From Methanocorpusculum sp. (GTDB taxonomy: Archaea; Halobacteriota; Methanomicrobia; Methanomicrobiales; Methanocorpusculaceae), in contig DALTWK010000002.1 of assembly GCA_029987115.1 (NCBI GenBank), forward strand, positions 1 to 64,000: a stretch of 64,000 bases of DNA, written 5' to 3'. The first letter of the stretch is position 1; each line of letters opens with the position of its first letter. Position numbers and translations under genes: made by a program. Of the stretch, positions 8,752-16,962 are shown in pieces. The notes below the pieces were generated by a model. It was not told the origin of the DNA. It ran no database searches and saw only the letters and a list, made by a program, of their open reading frames with translations.

Positions 8752-9960
8752 TTATTCCTCATCATATTGTTCGATTTCATCAGTGTCTGCACCACAAAGA
8801 CCGTAGAGTCGTTCTTCTCCGTCGCGTCTGCCGCGGGAAACCAGAAGATCGCCTGCGTGAAGAACAAAGTTTCTTCCCGGACGGTATACCCATCTGTTTT
8901 CATGCTTCAGAGCGAAGATGACCATGCCCGTAACTGAACCGACACGGGCTTCTGCAAGTGACTTGCCATCCAGCTTGGAATCTTTTGCGACCGTGACCCA
9001 GGTTATGATTTCATCAGATTCCCTGACAATGCGTTTAATAATGGGCGGAACTTCAATTTCCCGGAGAACGACATCGGCGATGGAGCATGCCGCATCAGAG
9101 ATGGATTCCGCAAACGAGGACATATACAACATTCCGCGAAGACTGCCGACATCATCGACTTTCTTTGCCGTCTGCAGTGTCCACAAGTCAAGCTGGAGCC
9201 GCATTTCATCCAGTTCCTCTTCCAGGGCGACAACCTCGTTTGCCAAATCGATATTTTCATGAAGGAGCGAGGTATAGGCAAGTCCTACCGCAAGTTCACT
9301 GATGTTCTTCATTTCCACCATCAGTTTTGCTCCCTTGTCCAGATCATTAATCGATGTCAACGGATTCTCAATTTCTTCCGGAACCAGCTGCCCTGCCATT
9401 TCGCACAGATGCGGATACCCGTAGTCAGGCCCTCTGCCAACAAGAACATCGCCTTCCCGGAGAACAGTGTGTTTGTCCGGGTCATAGAATCTCTGCTGCA
9501 TCCGGCGAATCATAATGATGCGGATACCGGTGGCTGACTGGAGTTTGATATCGCCAAGACGCGCACCATCGAGAGCACTTCCTGCCGCGACATTTACCCA
9601 GTGGGTAGATTCCTCTGCTTCCGGCAGAGCTTTCTTTAAGTTTGCCGGGAAGGAAACCTTACGCATGATGCTTTTTGCGATATCGGCTGCATGGTTGGAA
9701 ATGCGTTCCGATGCTTCCGCCAGTTGCAGGAGTCCGCTCATCGGTTCAGTTTCGTCGAGATGGCGGACACTCATCATGCTGGTGATTCTTGCCTGATAGA
9801 CAAGATCGTTCATTCGTTCTTCGAGATCAATAACTTCATCGGCGATTGCGCTGCTTTCAAACAAAACAGCGGAATATGCCAGATCAACCGCAAGTTCGGA
9901 GATGTCCTTCATCTCAATCAGGACATCTTTGAGGTTGATGGGTTGATTATCACGGTCCAT
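8752..9960 (-). CDS. Duplicated PhoU / TrkA-C protein, potassium-channel-type regulator
   Basis: The 402 residues are an internal duplication. A PhoU-like helical segment (about 10-100) and a TrkA_C (RCK-C) domain (about 120-195) are followed by a second PhoU-like segment (about 215-300) and a second TrkA_C (about 320-395). The repeated phrases EMKDISELAVDLAYSAVL and EMKNISELAVGLAYTSLL show the duplication directly. TrkA_C domains bind ligands such as cyclic dinucleotides in ion-channel regulators. With no membrane segment, this looks like a cytosolic regulatory subunit. The organism also encodes a c-di-AMP synthase in this window (61828). It is the first gene of a pair with the DHH protein. 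Confidence 0.8.
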   Translation of the reverse strand: MDRDNQPINLKDVLIEMKDISELAVDLAYSAVLFESSAIADEVIDLEERMNDLVYQARITSMMSVRHLDETEPMSGLLQLAEASERISNHAADIAKSIMRKVSFPANLKKALPEAEESTHWVNVAAGSALDGARLGDIKLQSATGIRIIMIRRMQQRFYDPDKHTVLREGDVLVGRGPDYGYPHLCEMAGQLVPEEIENPLTSINDLDKGAKLMVEMKNISELAVGLAYTSLLHENIDLANEVVALEEELDEMRLQLDLWTLQTAKKVDDVGSLRGMLYMSSFAESISDAACSIADVVLREIEVPPIIKRIVRESDEIITWVTVAKDSKLDGKSLAEARVGSVTGMVIFALKHENRWVYRPGRNFVLHAGDLLVSRGRRDGEERLYGLCGADTDEIEQYDEE

Positions 9961-10072
9961 AGGTCTGTATTTATTAATGGATTTTCTGACTACTTAATTT
10001 GTAGGTTTGATATATTGGAGAGAGAATTCAGAAGTGGTTCTCACCAAAAAAAGAGGTACTGAAAAGTTTCCT

Positions 10073-10270
10073 TTATTTTTCTTCGTAGGTGAAAATTTCA
10101 TCGACTGTAGTCTGGAACCGTTTTGCCATTTTAAAAGCCAGTTCCAGAGACGGGTCATATTTTCCTTTTTCGATTGCTAAAATTGTCTGGCGTGTGACTC
10201 CTAACTCTTTTGCCAGTTCTTCCTGTGTTAAGTCAAACATTGCGCGGAAGACCTTAATCTTATTCTTCAT
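10073..10270 (-). CDS. XRE-family transcriptional regulator, 65 aa
   Basis: A compact helix-turn-helix protein of the YozG-like type. LTQEELAKELGVTRQTILAIEKGKYDP is the HTH signature and FTYEEK is the usual C-terminal end. It overlaps the end of the DUF2178 gene by 11 bp. This is a common pairing in which the small regulator sits with a membrane protein of unknown function. It probably regulates its own operon. Confidence 0.88.
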   Translation of the reverse strand: MKNKIKVFRAMFDLTQEELAKELGVTRQTILAIEKGKYDPSLELAFKMAKRFQTTVDEIFTYEEK

Positions 10271-10715
10271 CTGCTATGTCTCCTCCGTACTTATGCGTAT
10301 AGTAAATGTGAATCCCTGCATAGAGTAAAACCACTGCTGCAAGAATGACTAATTCAAAAATCGCAATCTGCCCAAGAATACCAAGCGGAACAACATCCGG
10401 TGGGCGGAAATGCGGAAGACGCATAATCATAGGCGGTACAGAAAAAGCATAAATGATAATAGGAAGATTTCCGATAAGAAGAAGAGCTGCCCCTGCTTTT
10501 AATGTGACAGACGCGGTTTTCATATCAATTAAGACCTGTCTTTCATCCATCTCGGCATCTGCTATTGAACGTTTGGAGATGAAGCAGAGAAATACTGCAA
10601 TAAGAACCGCCGGAATTATCAGCAGCGGGAGACGAATCTGGATGAAAAGATAGAACAGAATGACTAAAAGAACGGCAAGAACTCCACAGATAATATAATA
10701 GCTATTCTTCTTCAT
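10260..10715 (-). CDS. DUF2178-type membrane protein
   Basis: A 151-residue protein with four hydrophobic segments (about 7-26, 28-46, 75-95 and 115-138). A conserved-looking cytosolic loop contains AEMDERQ, the hallmark of the DUF2178 / YozG-partner family. The function is unknown. It overlaps the XRE regulator downstream, so the two form a small two-gene operon. Confidence 0.75.
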   Translation of the reverse strand: MKKNSYYIICGVLAVLLVILFYLFIQIRLPLLIIPAVLIAVFLCFISKRSIADAEMDERQVLIDMKTASVTLKAGAALLLIGNLPIIIYAFSVPPMIMRLPHFRPPDVVPLGILGQIAIFELVILAAVVLLYAGIHIYYTHKYGGDIADEE

Positions 10716-10781
10716 TATTGTTAATATACTGTTTGTCGTAGAAATGAATAGTCTTTCCCTGCCATCTGCTCAAAAAATAAT

Positions 10782-10805
10782 CTGTGTCCCGTTTTCGGGA
10801 CACAG
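10782..10805 (-). terminator. Perfect 10-bp hairpin with T-rich tail on the minus strand
   Basis: CTGTGTCCCG (10782-10791) and CGGGACACAG (10796-10805) form a perfect stem around a TTTT loop. Read on the minus strand it is followed by ATTATTTTTTG, the layout of an intrinsic terminator. It lies upstream of the DUF2178 gene, in the divergent gap before the VTC gene. It could end a short leader or small transcript, or be a regulatory hairpin. The remainder of this 350-bp gap shows no convincing gene. Confidence 0.5.
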
Positions 10806-11035
10806 GGAATAGTGTATGAAAAAAACAATTCTCTTCTGCTGTGCTCATAAGGTTTATTTCCAGCGTCGGTATACCGGAATTTCCTGTTTGGTGTACTGTG
10901 CTTCTGCGAAACGGGAGATGATACCTTTCGCATACTGGTTGGATGACACGGGCATCAGTATCCACGTTCCGTATACTATGTATGACATAATGTAATATAT
11001 ACTTTTCCATATTGTAATTATTAATTAACATAATG

Positions 11036-11043
11036 TTTAATAT
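11036..11043 (+). promoter_or_regulatory. TATA box of the VTC-DUF4956-CotH operon
   Basis: TTTAATAT sits about 26 nt upstream of ATG 11066, so the transcript probably starts at or next to the start codon (leaderless). This spacing supports 11066 rather than the earlier in-frame ATG at 11033. Confidence 0.5.
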
Positions 11044-11065
11044 GTTTTACATACAAGTAATATGT

Positions 11066-11758
11066 ATGCGTACTGATACGCTGAAGTTCAGACATGAACT
11101 CAAATACTACATCACCGAGGCGGACTATCTCACACTCCGTGCCCGGTTGAGAAATGTTGCAAAGCCTGACCCGTATGCAGACGCTGACGGGAAATACACC
11201 ATCAGAAGTCTCTACTTCGAGACGCCGATGGATAAAACTCTGCAGGAAAAACTTACCGGAGTCATGAATCGTGAAAAGTTCCGCATCAGAATGTACAACA
11301 CAGATGATTCATTCATACGGCTTGAAAAAAAGATGAAACTAAATCTTGCAACAAGCAAAGTCTCATCCCCTCTTTCGCGCAACGAGACCGACCTGATTCT
11401 TGCAAACAAGATTGACTGGATGAAGGATTCTGATAGAGATCTCTTAAAAGAACTCTACACTAAAATGAAGTATCAGCAGCTTCGTCCGAAAACCGTTGTA
11501 GAGTACACGCGCGAATGTTTCATCTACAAACCGGGAAATGTACGAGTCTCAATCGACTCGGAGATTAAAACCGGCATAACCGGCACAAAATTTTTTGATG
11601 AGGATTTACCCACAGCAAAAACCTTTGGAATCCCCGTGATAATTATGGAAATCAAATATGACAACTTCCTGCCTTCAATAATTAAGGCAATGGTACAGCT
11701 TCCGAACAGAAAAGTGACTGCGTTTTCCAAGTATGCAGCAGCGAGAATTTTCGGGTGA
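11066..11758 (+). CDS. VTC-domain protein (polyphosphate-polymerase-like)
   Basis: The 230-residue protein has the VTC domain signature. FRHELKYYI is at its start, RSLYFET and EKFRIRMYN supply basic residues of the tunnel, LEKKMK follows, and there is a late IIMEIKYD acidic motif. In yeast Vtc4 this tunnel makes polyphosphate. In prokaryotes the domain is common beside DUF4956 and CotH genes, and the substrate is unproven. I start it at ATG 11066 because the preceding residues do not fit the domain and the TATA spacing agrees. It is the first gene of a three-gene operon. Confidence 0.85.
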   Translation: MRTDTLKFRHELKYYITEADYLTLRARLRNVAKPDPYADADGKYTIRSLYFETPMDKTLQEKLTGVMNREKFRIRMYNTDDSFIRLEKKMKLNLATSKVSSPLSRNETDLILANKIDWMKDSDRDLLKELYTKMKYQQLRPKTVVEYTRECFIYKPGNVRVSIDSEIKTGITGTKFFDEDLPTAKTFGIPVIIMEIKYDNFLPSIIKAMVQLPNRKVTAFSKYAAARIFG

Positions 11759-11763
11759 GGTAA

Positions 11764-12444
11764 ATGGCATTTACCTTTAATGATTTATTCTCGTCTGACC
11801 TTCTGATAAGTGTTGCTTCATTTTCTTTACCAGATATGCTTATCAGCATGGCGCTTGCCTTTGTTGTAGGTCTGTTTATTGTATTCATCTACAAAAAAAG
11901 TTTTACCGGCGTGATGTACTCATCAGGATTTGCCATATCGCTTGTAGCAATGAGTCTTATTACCACAATGATAATAATTGCGATAGGCTCTAATCTTATC
12001 CTCTCCTTAGGAATGGTCGGAGCATTATCTATTGTAAGATTCCGTTCAGCAGTAAAAGACCCGCTTGACATCGCTTATATTTTCTGGGCAATTTCAGCAG
12101 GTATCGTTCTTGGTGCAGGATTTATTCCGCTTGCTGTCTTCGGTTCGGTCTTTATAGGAATTGTTCTTTATTTCTTCTCGAGTAAAAAACCGCGAGACAA
12201 ACCCTATATCTTAATTGTAAACTGCGCAGATGAATCTGTGGAAAAATCTGTTAACAGCCTTCTTGAATCCTCTGTTAAAAAACTCGTTCTCCGCTCAAAG
12301 ACCATTGATACATCAGGAAATATTGAACTCACTGCTGAGGTTCGCCTGCCGAAAATGGAGTCCGGATTTGTAAACAAAGTATCTGACATCCCCGGCGTTT
12401 CAAATGCAGTTCTTGTAAGTTACAACGGTGAATATATGACCTGA
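11764..12444 (+). CDS. DUF4956 membrane protein
   Basis: A 226-residue membrane protein whose first 140 residues hold four hydrophobic helices. The loop SLGMVGALSIVRFRSAVKDP between helices is characteristic of DUF4956 (MgtC-like topology). The C-terminal 80 residues form a soluble ferredoxin-like or ACT-like domain. It follows the VTC gene by 5 bp. The VTC/DUF4956/CotH association is widespread and suggests a cell-surface modification or polyphosphate-linked function, which remains unproven. Confidence 0.83.
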   Translation: MAFTFNDLFSSDLLISVASFSLPDMLISMALAFVVGLFIVFIYKKSFTGVMYSSGFAISLVAMSLITTMIIIAIGSNLILSLGMVGALSIVRFRSAVKDPLDIAYIFWAISAGIVLGAGFIPLAVFGSVFIGIVLYFFSSKKPRDKPYILIVNCADESVEKSVNSLLESSVKKLVLRSKTIDTSGNIELTAEVRLPKMESGFVNKVSDIPGVSNAVLVSYNGEYMT

Positions 12445-12470
12445 GTTCTGCAGAATTCAGAGTGTGACGC

Positions 12471-14165
12471 ATGAAGCAGATTGACAAGATTACGATTATT
12501 CTTACGGTCTTTATCCTGATATTTACCGGGGTGCTGTTCTTCGGTGCGGTATATTCCGGAGAGGGCGGAAGCGAAGCGGCAGGGGAAACTTCTTACGCTT
12601 CCTACTTTAATCCGGAAAAAATTACCACCGTTAGTCTTACCATCAGTGATGAAGACTGGCAGGATATGCTTACAAATCCGCTGGCAGAAGAGTATCATGT
12701 CTGCAGCATTGAGATAAACGGTGATGTGTATGAAGCAGCAGCCATCCGCACGAAAGGCATGACAAGTTTGTCACAGGTTGCATCATCCAACTCAGACCGC
12801 TACAGCTTCAAGATAAAATCTGATGAGTATGTAAAAGACCAGACGTTTAATGGTTTAGGTAAGTTTGTTTTAAATAACAACTATCAGGATGCTACTTACA
12901 TGAAAGAGTTTCTTTCGTATCAGATGATGACAGAGCTTGACGTTCCGACACCGCTTTTTGCGTATGCTGCGGTCTATATCAATGGTGAGTATTATGGTCT
13001 TTATCTGATGGTTGAAGCGGTTGAAGAAGAGTTTGCTGAGCGAAACTTCGGAGCTGATTTTGGAAATCTCTACAAACCGGAGTCGATAAACGGCGGCGGC
13101 TTCGGCGGAAATGAGGATAGAGCAGGAAACGATAAGGCTCCTTTGGGTGTTGGAAACCGCAACAATTTCCAGAGAGATTTTCCTGCCGGAGAGAATGACT
13201 TTATGATGCAGCAGTTCGAGGGCGGAAACAGATTTGCTGACAATCCTATGATGCAGGCAAATGCAGCCGATATGCCATCATTTGTCGGAGAGGGTGAAGT
13301 GTTCAGCAGAGGCACTGAAAAAGGATTTGGCGTAAACCAGTCTATGAATATGCCAAGAGAGTTCAGCGGTCAGGGAGGAGGTTCTGATTTAGTTTATACT
13401 GATGATTCGCTTTCGAGTTACTCTAATATCTTTGACAATGCAGTATTCTCCCGTACAGATACGCCGGCTTCTAAGGTTCGTGTTGTTACCGCACTTAAAC
13501 ATCTTAAAGATGGGACTGACCTTGAGACCTATATTGATGTTGATGAGGTTCTTCGCTACTTTGCAGCAAATACAGCCCTTGTAAATCTTGACAGTTATGC
13601 AGGATCTATGAAACATAACTACTATCTCTATGAAGAAGGCGGAAAACTTAGCATGATTCCATGGGATTACAATCTGGCTTTCGGGGGCTTTCAGTCTTCA
13701 GCGTCAGATATGGTAAATTTCCCGATTGACACTCCCGTATCATCGGGAATCGATTTGTCAGAAAGACCTATGATTGGCTCACTAATTACGGTTGATGCCT
13801 ACAAAGAGCAGTATCATTCATATCTGAAATGGATTGCAGAAGAGTTCTTCGGTGACTCGTTTGAGAAAAGAGTTGATTCGGTTGCCACTCTTATCAATGA
13901 GTATGTGAAGAATGACCCGACTGCGTTTTATTCGTATGAAGAGTATCAGCAGTCACTTCCCGAACTGAAAAAACTTGGAAAGTTTCGGGCTGAAAGTATC
14001 TCAGGGCAGCTCAACGGAGTGATTCCCTCGACACATGACGGGCAGAAGATGGATAGTTCATCTCTTACGCCGGTTGATGGGCTGAATTTTTCAGCACTTG
14101 GTTCGATGATGGGCGGGGGCGGTTTCGGCGGAAATGCTGACAGGAAGATGCCGCAGATGATGTAA
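12471..14165 (+). CDS. CotH-kinase family protein
   Basis: A 564-residue exported protein with an N-terminal membrane anchor (about 7-28). Spore-coat CotH proteins are atypical secreted protein kinases, and the kinase-like core motifs are visible: AIRTKGMTS early, YGLYLMVEAVEEEFAERNFG, and the catalytic-type MIPWDYNLAFGG. A low-complexity Gly/Asn/Met-rich insert (about residues 200-300) separates the two parts of the core. The C-terminus is a short GGGGFGGNADRK tail. It probably phosphorylates or otherwise modifies a surface target. A perfect 13-bp inverted repeat follows 36 bp after the stop. Confidence 0.88.
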   Translation: MKQIDKITIILTVFILIFTGVLFFGAVYSGEGGSEAAGETSYASYFNPEKITTVSLTISDEDWQDMLTNPLAEEYHVCSIEINGDVYEAAAIRTKGMTSLSQVASSNSDRYSFKIKSDEYVKDQTFNGLGKFVLNNNYQDATYMKEFLSYQMMTELDVPTPLFAYAAVYINGEYYGLYLMVEAVEEEFAERNFGADFGNLYKPESINGGGFGGNEDRAGNDKAPLGVGNRNNFQRDFPAGENDFMMQQFEGGNRFADNPMMQANAADMPSFVGEGEVFSRGTEKGFGVNQSMNMPREFSGQGGGSDLVYTDDSLSSYSNIFDNAVFSRTDTPASKVRVVTALKHLKDGTDLETYIDVDEVLRYFAANTALVNLDSYAGSMKHNYYLYEEGGKLSMIPWDYNLAFGGFQSSASDMVNFPIDTPVSSGIDLSERPMIGSLITVDAYKEQYHSYLKWIAEEFFGDSFEKRVDSVATLINEYVKNDPTAFYSYEEYQQSLPELKKLGKFRAESISGQLNGVIPSTHDGQKMDSSSLTPVDGLNFSALGSMMGGGGFGGNADRKMPQMM

Positions 14166-14201
14166 TATTCTCCATCATTATTTAGAGAAGAGGAGAGAAT
14201 C

Positions 14202-14238
14202 ATTTTGGGCAGCACTCTAAAATTCTGCTGCCCAAAAT
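14202..14238. terminator. Perfect 13-bp inverted repeat after the CotH gene
   Basis: ATTTTGGGCAGCA (14202-14214) is matched exactly by TGCTGCCCAAAAT (14226-14238) across an 11-nt loop. It could be the 3'-end hairpin of the VTC-DUF4956-CotH operon. The same GGGCAGCA core recurs twice more downstream, so it is also the first member of a repeat cluster. Confidence 0.5.
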
Positions 14239-14822
14239 TAATCCTCAATTTAGCCCTCATTTGTCATAATAACCTCATAAATCTATATTTCTAATTTTTT
14301 GGGCAGCAGTTTTCAAAAACACCATTCAGGAATAACAACATATCATAATATTAGAAAGGATTTTTGAAAAGTCCTACCCAAGAAAAATATAAACACCATA
14401 AACCACGCTCTAATCCCGAAACAAACCTGAAATCTGCCTTGAAATTTTGGGCAGCAGATTTTTTTATCTCCTACCCAAATTCTTAGAAGTGAATGTCAGT
14501 CACTTTGATTAATCTTCTTTTCAAACAAGCGGATGAATAGTTACTTAGTTGGATAGGTTGCCGAAATTCCATCCATCCAATTTTCTAACCCGAAATTGCG
14601 GTTGTTTTTCCAAATTAAGAGCATCTATAGGAGTTTTCTAAAAATGTGGATAGATGTTTTCAAAAACTCTTTTCAAATATTAGCACATATACAATTCTGA
14701 ACAACCATTTTCAAAAATATCTATCCAACTTTTTTAGAATATGGATTATATGAGTTATTTAGGAAAACAGAGTCTGAATTGAGTTTTAAATTTGGATATA
14801 TAGAACAAACGCATCTATCCAA
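14202..14822. repeat. Cluster of inverted-repeat elements in a 700-bp noncoding gap
   Basis: Five paired elements lie here. Three use GGGCAGCA-type arms (14202-14238; 14301-14319 with 14361-14379; 14445-14461 with 14466-14481). Two use GGATAG-type arms (14550-14558 with 14569-14580; 14647-14666 with 14709-14727). An extra copy, ATCTATCCA, follows at about 14813. Arms of both families share a TTTTCAAAAA segment. No open frame of any length is credible. The element type is unknown. Confidence 0.6.
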
Positions 14823-14865
14823 AAAAAGAAAAGAGAGTAGCTTGTGTTTTGCCCGTCTCATCCGG

Positions 14866-15192
14866 TTATTCGGATAATTCCCCTAACCGGATAAGACATG
14901 CCGTTCTTTTGTCAACTTCTCCGAGGGCGCCGAGAACCTCGGAAAGTAACGACAGCACGTCCGTGTTGTCCGGAGAGATGAGTAAAGCACGTTCCAGGCA
15001 GTCTGCCGCGTCAGCATTACGGCCGAGTCTGAAAAGTGCCTCGCCTCTTCCTTTCCAGGCATCCGCATCATTAGGAGAGAGTTCTGCTACCCGGAGATAG
15101 GCTTCCGCGGCTTTTTCATACCGTTCGCTGGAAAGACAGGAATCAGCTGTCTGTTTCCAGAAATGGGGATTCTGAGTAGGATGGAAGGTCAT
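14866..15192 (-). CDS. TPR-repeat protein, 108 aa
   Basis: Two to three tetratricopeptide repeats are visible. The segments AAEAYLRVAELSPNDADAWK and AADCLERALLISPDNTDVLS show the W/A/P spacing of TPRs. Such domains mediate protein-protein contacts. Its ATG overlaps the hypD stop by four bases (ATGA), so it is translationally coupled to hydrogenase maturation. It might act as an adaptor there, but that is only inferred from position. Confidence 0.82.
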   Translation of the reverse strand: MTFHPTQNPHFWKQTADSCLSSERYEKAAEAYLRVAELSPNDADAWKGRGEALFRLGRNADAADCLERALLISPDNTDVLSLLSEVLGALGEVDKRTACLIRLGELSE

Positions 15193-16217
15193 CGGCGCTG
15201 ATTGTACTGGTACCAGATTCTGCAGGCACCTTCATGGGATACCATACACGGTCCGACAGGGATTCTCGGAGTACAGACTTTTCCAAAGAGTTTACAGTCG
15301 GTCGGGTCGGCAATTCCCCGCAGAACTTTATCACAGATACAGCCTGCTTTCTTGGTAACTTTTTCAAAGACGAGGTCGAATTTCTTCTGTGCATCATACT
15401 GCTCAAATTCGCTCTTCAGTTTCAGACCCGAGTCGGGAATGACCGGGAATCCACGCCATTCAACATCCGTCGGTTCAAAAACTTCCTTCATCAGACGCTG
15501 TGCTTTGACATTTCCTTCTCTGGTGACAACACGCGGGTAGGCATTCTCAACCTTCGGCTCGCCATCCTCAATCTGTTTTGCAATCATCAAAAGACCAAGG
15601 AGAATGTCTTCCGGTTCAAATCCGGCAACAACCTGCGGAACCTTGAACTGCTCATATTCATGATATCCCATAACCGCACAGACATGTCCCGGTAAAATAA
15701 ACCCGTCAAGAGATGCTTCTCCCTGAGCCATGAGCCATTTCATTGCCGGGGGAACCAGACGGTGGGAAACGAGGACACTGAAATTCTCCGGCGGTTCCGT
15801 AAGCAGTGTTGCTGCAACTGTCGGGACCGTAGTTTCGAATCCGACGGAGATGAAGGAGACCTCCTTATCCGGGTTTTCTTTTGCGATTTCAACTGCTTTT
15901 GCAATTCCCTGTACGATACGGACGTCTCCGTCAACGTGTTCCAGCGAGGTTTTCGATCCGGGAACCCGGAGAAGATCACCATAAGTGCAGACAATATTGC
16001 CGCGTTCTGCAAGTTCTACTGCCGCATCGATTTCTCCCTGCGGGGTAATGCACACCGGACATCCCGGCCCCATCACAATTTTGAACTGCGGCGGAATTAC
16101 TGATCTAATTCCATACTTGGCAATGGCCGCTTCATGGGTTCCGCATACATGCATAACACGAATGTCGCGGTCAACGACCTTCTTTATGCTATCTGCAATA
16201 TCTGTTCCAAGCGTCAT
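15189..16217 (-). CDS. hypD: Hydrogenase maturation protein HypD
   Basis: It works with HypC to assemble the Fe(CN)2CO unit of [NiFe] hydrogenases. The conserved cysteines are clear: HVCGTHE near the N-terminus, GPGCPVC, and a C-terminal cluster CICDKVLRG...CKLFGKVC that binds a [4Fe-4S] centre. I start at ATG 16217 (MTLGTDIADS, 342 residues) because the 24 residues before it do not fit the family and the length then matches it. It is divergent from the zinc-finger gene at 16299 and coupled to a TPR gene downstream. Confidence 0.95.
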   Translation of the reverse strand: MTLGTDIADSIKKVVDRDIRVMHVCGTHEAAIAKYGIRSVIPPQFKIVMGPGCPVCITPQGEIDAAVELAERGNIVCTYGDLLRVPGSKTSLEHVDGDVRIVQGIAKAVEIAKENPDKEVSFISVGFETTVPTVAATLLTEPPENFSVLVSHRLVPPAMKWLMAQGEASLDGFILPGHVCAVMGYHEYEQFKVPQVVAGFEPEDILLGLLMIAKQIEDGEPKVENAYPRVVTREGNVKAQRLMKEVFEPTDVEWRGFPVIPDSGLKLKSEFEQYDAQKKFDLVFEKVTKKAGCICDKVLRGIADPTDCKLFGKVCTPRIPVGPCMVSHEGACRIWYQYNQRR

Positions 16218-16298
16218 ATGTAGATAAGTATTCGCTCTCGTACCATATAAGTCAAAGGATAGCGGGGGTATTTCTATTCGCAGGTGCAATGTATACGC

Positions 16299-16898
16299 AT
16301 GAGTTCAAATATCGAAGAAGAAATCGATTTCATTCTTCTTGACTGTCCGGTCTGCGGTGAAGAGACCGATTTTATGTTTTTAAAGCAGCCGCCGGAGGCT
16401 GTTGTTCAATGTGTTGAATGCGGGCATACGATGCGGGTGACGCTGAAAGAGCCGAAGTACTGTATGGTCAAGGCAGTAATCAGCCACGGCAGTGAGTCAA
16501 TACCGGCAAAAATAGAATTGGTGGAAGGAGAAGTGATTTCCGTCGGCGATTTCCTGGTTGCAGAAGCAAATGACGAGACCTATAATGTAGAGGTTCTTTC
16601 CATTGAAGAGAATAATGCCCGCCGTCAGAAAATGCCTGCAGAAAAAATTACGACACTCTGGACCAGACTGGTTGATATTGTCATCATCAGTGCCTCGGTG
16701 AACAAGGGGGCAACCACAATCCCGCTGTACGAACAGGTTGACGGAGAAACCGAGTATACCACCGACACGCTCACCACCATTGCAGGAAAAATGTTTCATA
16801 TCAACCGCATCAAACTGCGGAATAACCATATGCTAACTAGGAAAGGTAAAACTGCAAAAGCCTACGAAATCAAGCGTATTTACGGAGAACGCTCATAA
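16299..16898 (+). CDS. HVO_0476-family zinc-finger protein
   Basis: About 199 residues. An N-terminal four-cysteine zinc ribbon (CPVCGEETDF...CVECGHTM) is followed by an RNA-binding-like beta-rich middle and a basic C-terminus. The family is conserved in euryarchaea and its function is not established. ATG 16299 (MSSNIEEE) is preferred over 16284 because the family starts just before the zinc ribbon. A poly-T stretch at about 16908-16914 follows the stop and probably ends the transcript. Confidence 0.8.
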   Translation: MSSNIEEEIDFILLDCPVCGEETDFMFLKQPPEAVVQCVECGHTMRVTLKEPKYCMVKAVISHGSESIPAKIELVEGEVISVGDFLVAEANDETYNVEVLSIEENNARRQKMPAEKITTLWTRLVDIVIISASVNKGATTIPLYEQVDGETEYTTDTLTTIAGKMFHINRIKLRNNHMLTRKGKTAKAYEIKRIYGERS

Positions 16899-16930
16899 TC
16901 CTCCCTCTTTTTTTCACTCAGTAACAACAG

Positions 16931-16940
16931 CTATTTAACC
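16931..16940 (+). promoter_or_regulatory. TATA box of the zinc-ribbon/SPFH operon
   Basis: CTATTTAACC is centred about 28 nt before ATG 16963, placing the transcript start at or within a few bases of the start codon. It follows the poly-T terminator of the preceding gene. Confidence 0.45.
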
Positions 16941-16962
16941 TCTCTAGCCCCACTATTACCGT

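Noticed and set aside
10702..11031. A 109-residue frame in the gap before the VTC gene
   Set aside because: It spans the hairpin at 10782 and the promoter region and has no domain. The composition looks random.
16218..16289. A longer N-terminus for HypD
   Set aside because: The added 24 residues run into the divergent promoter of the zinc-finger gene and do not match the family.
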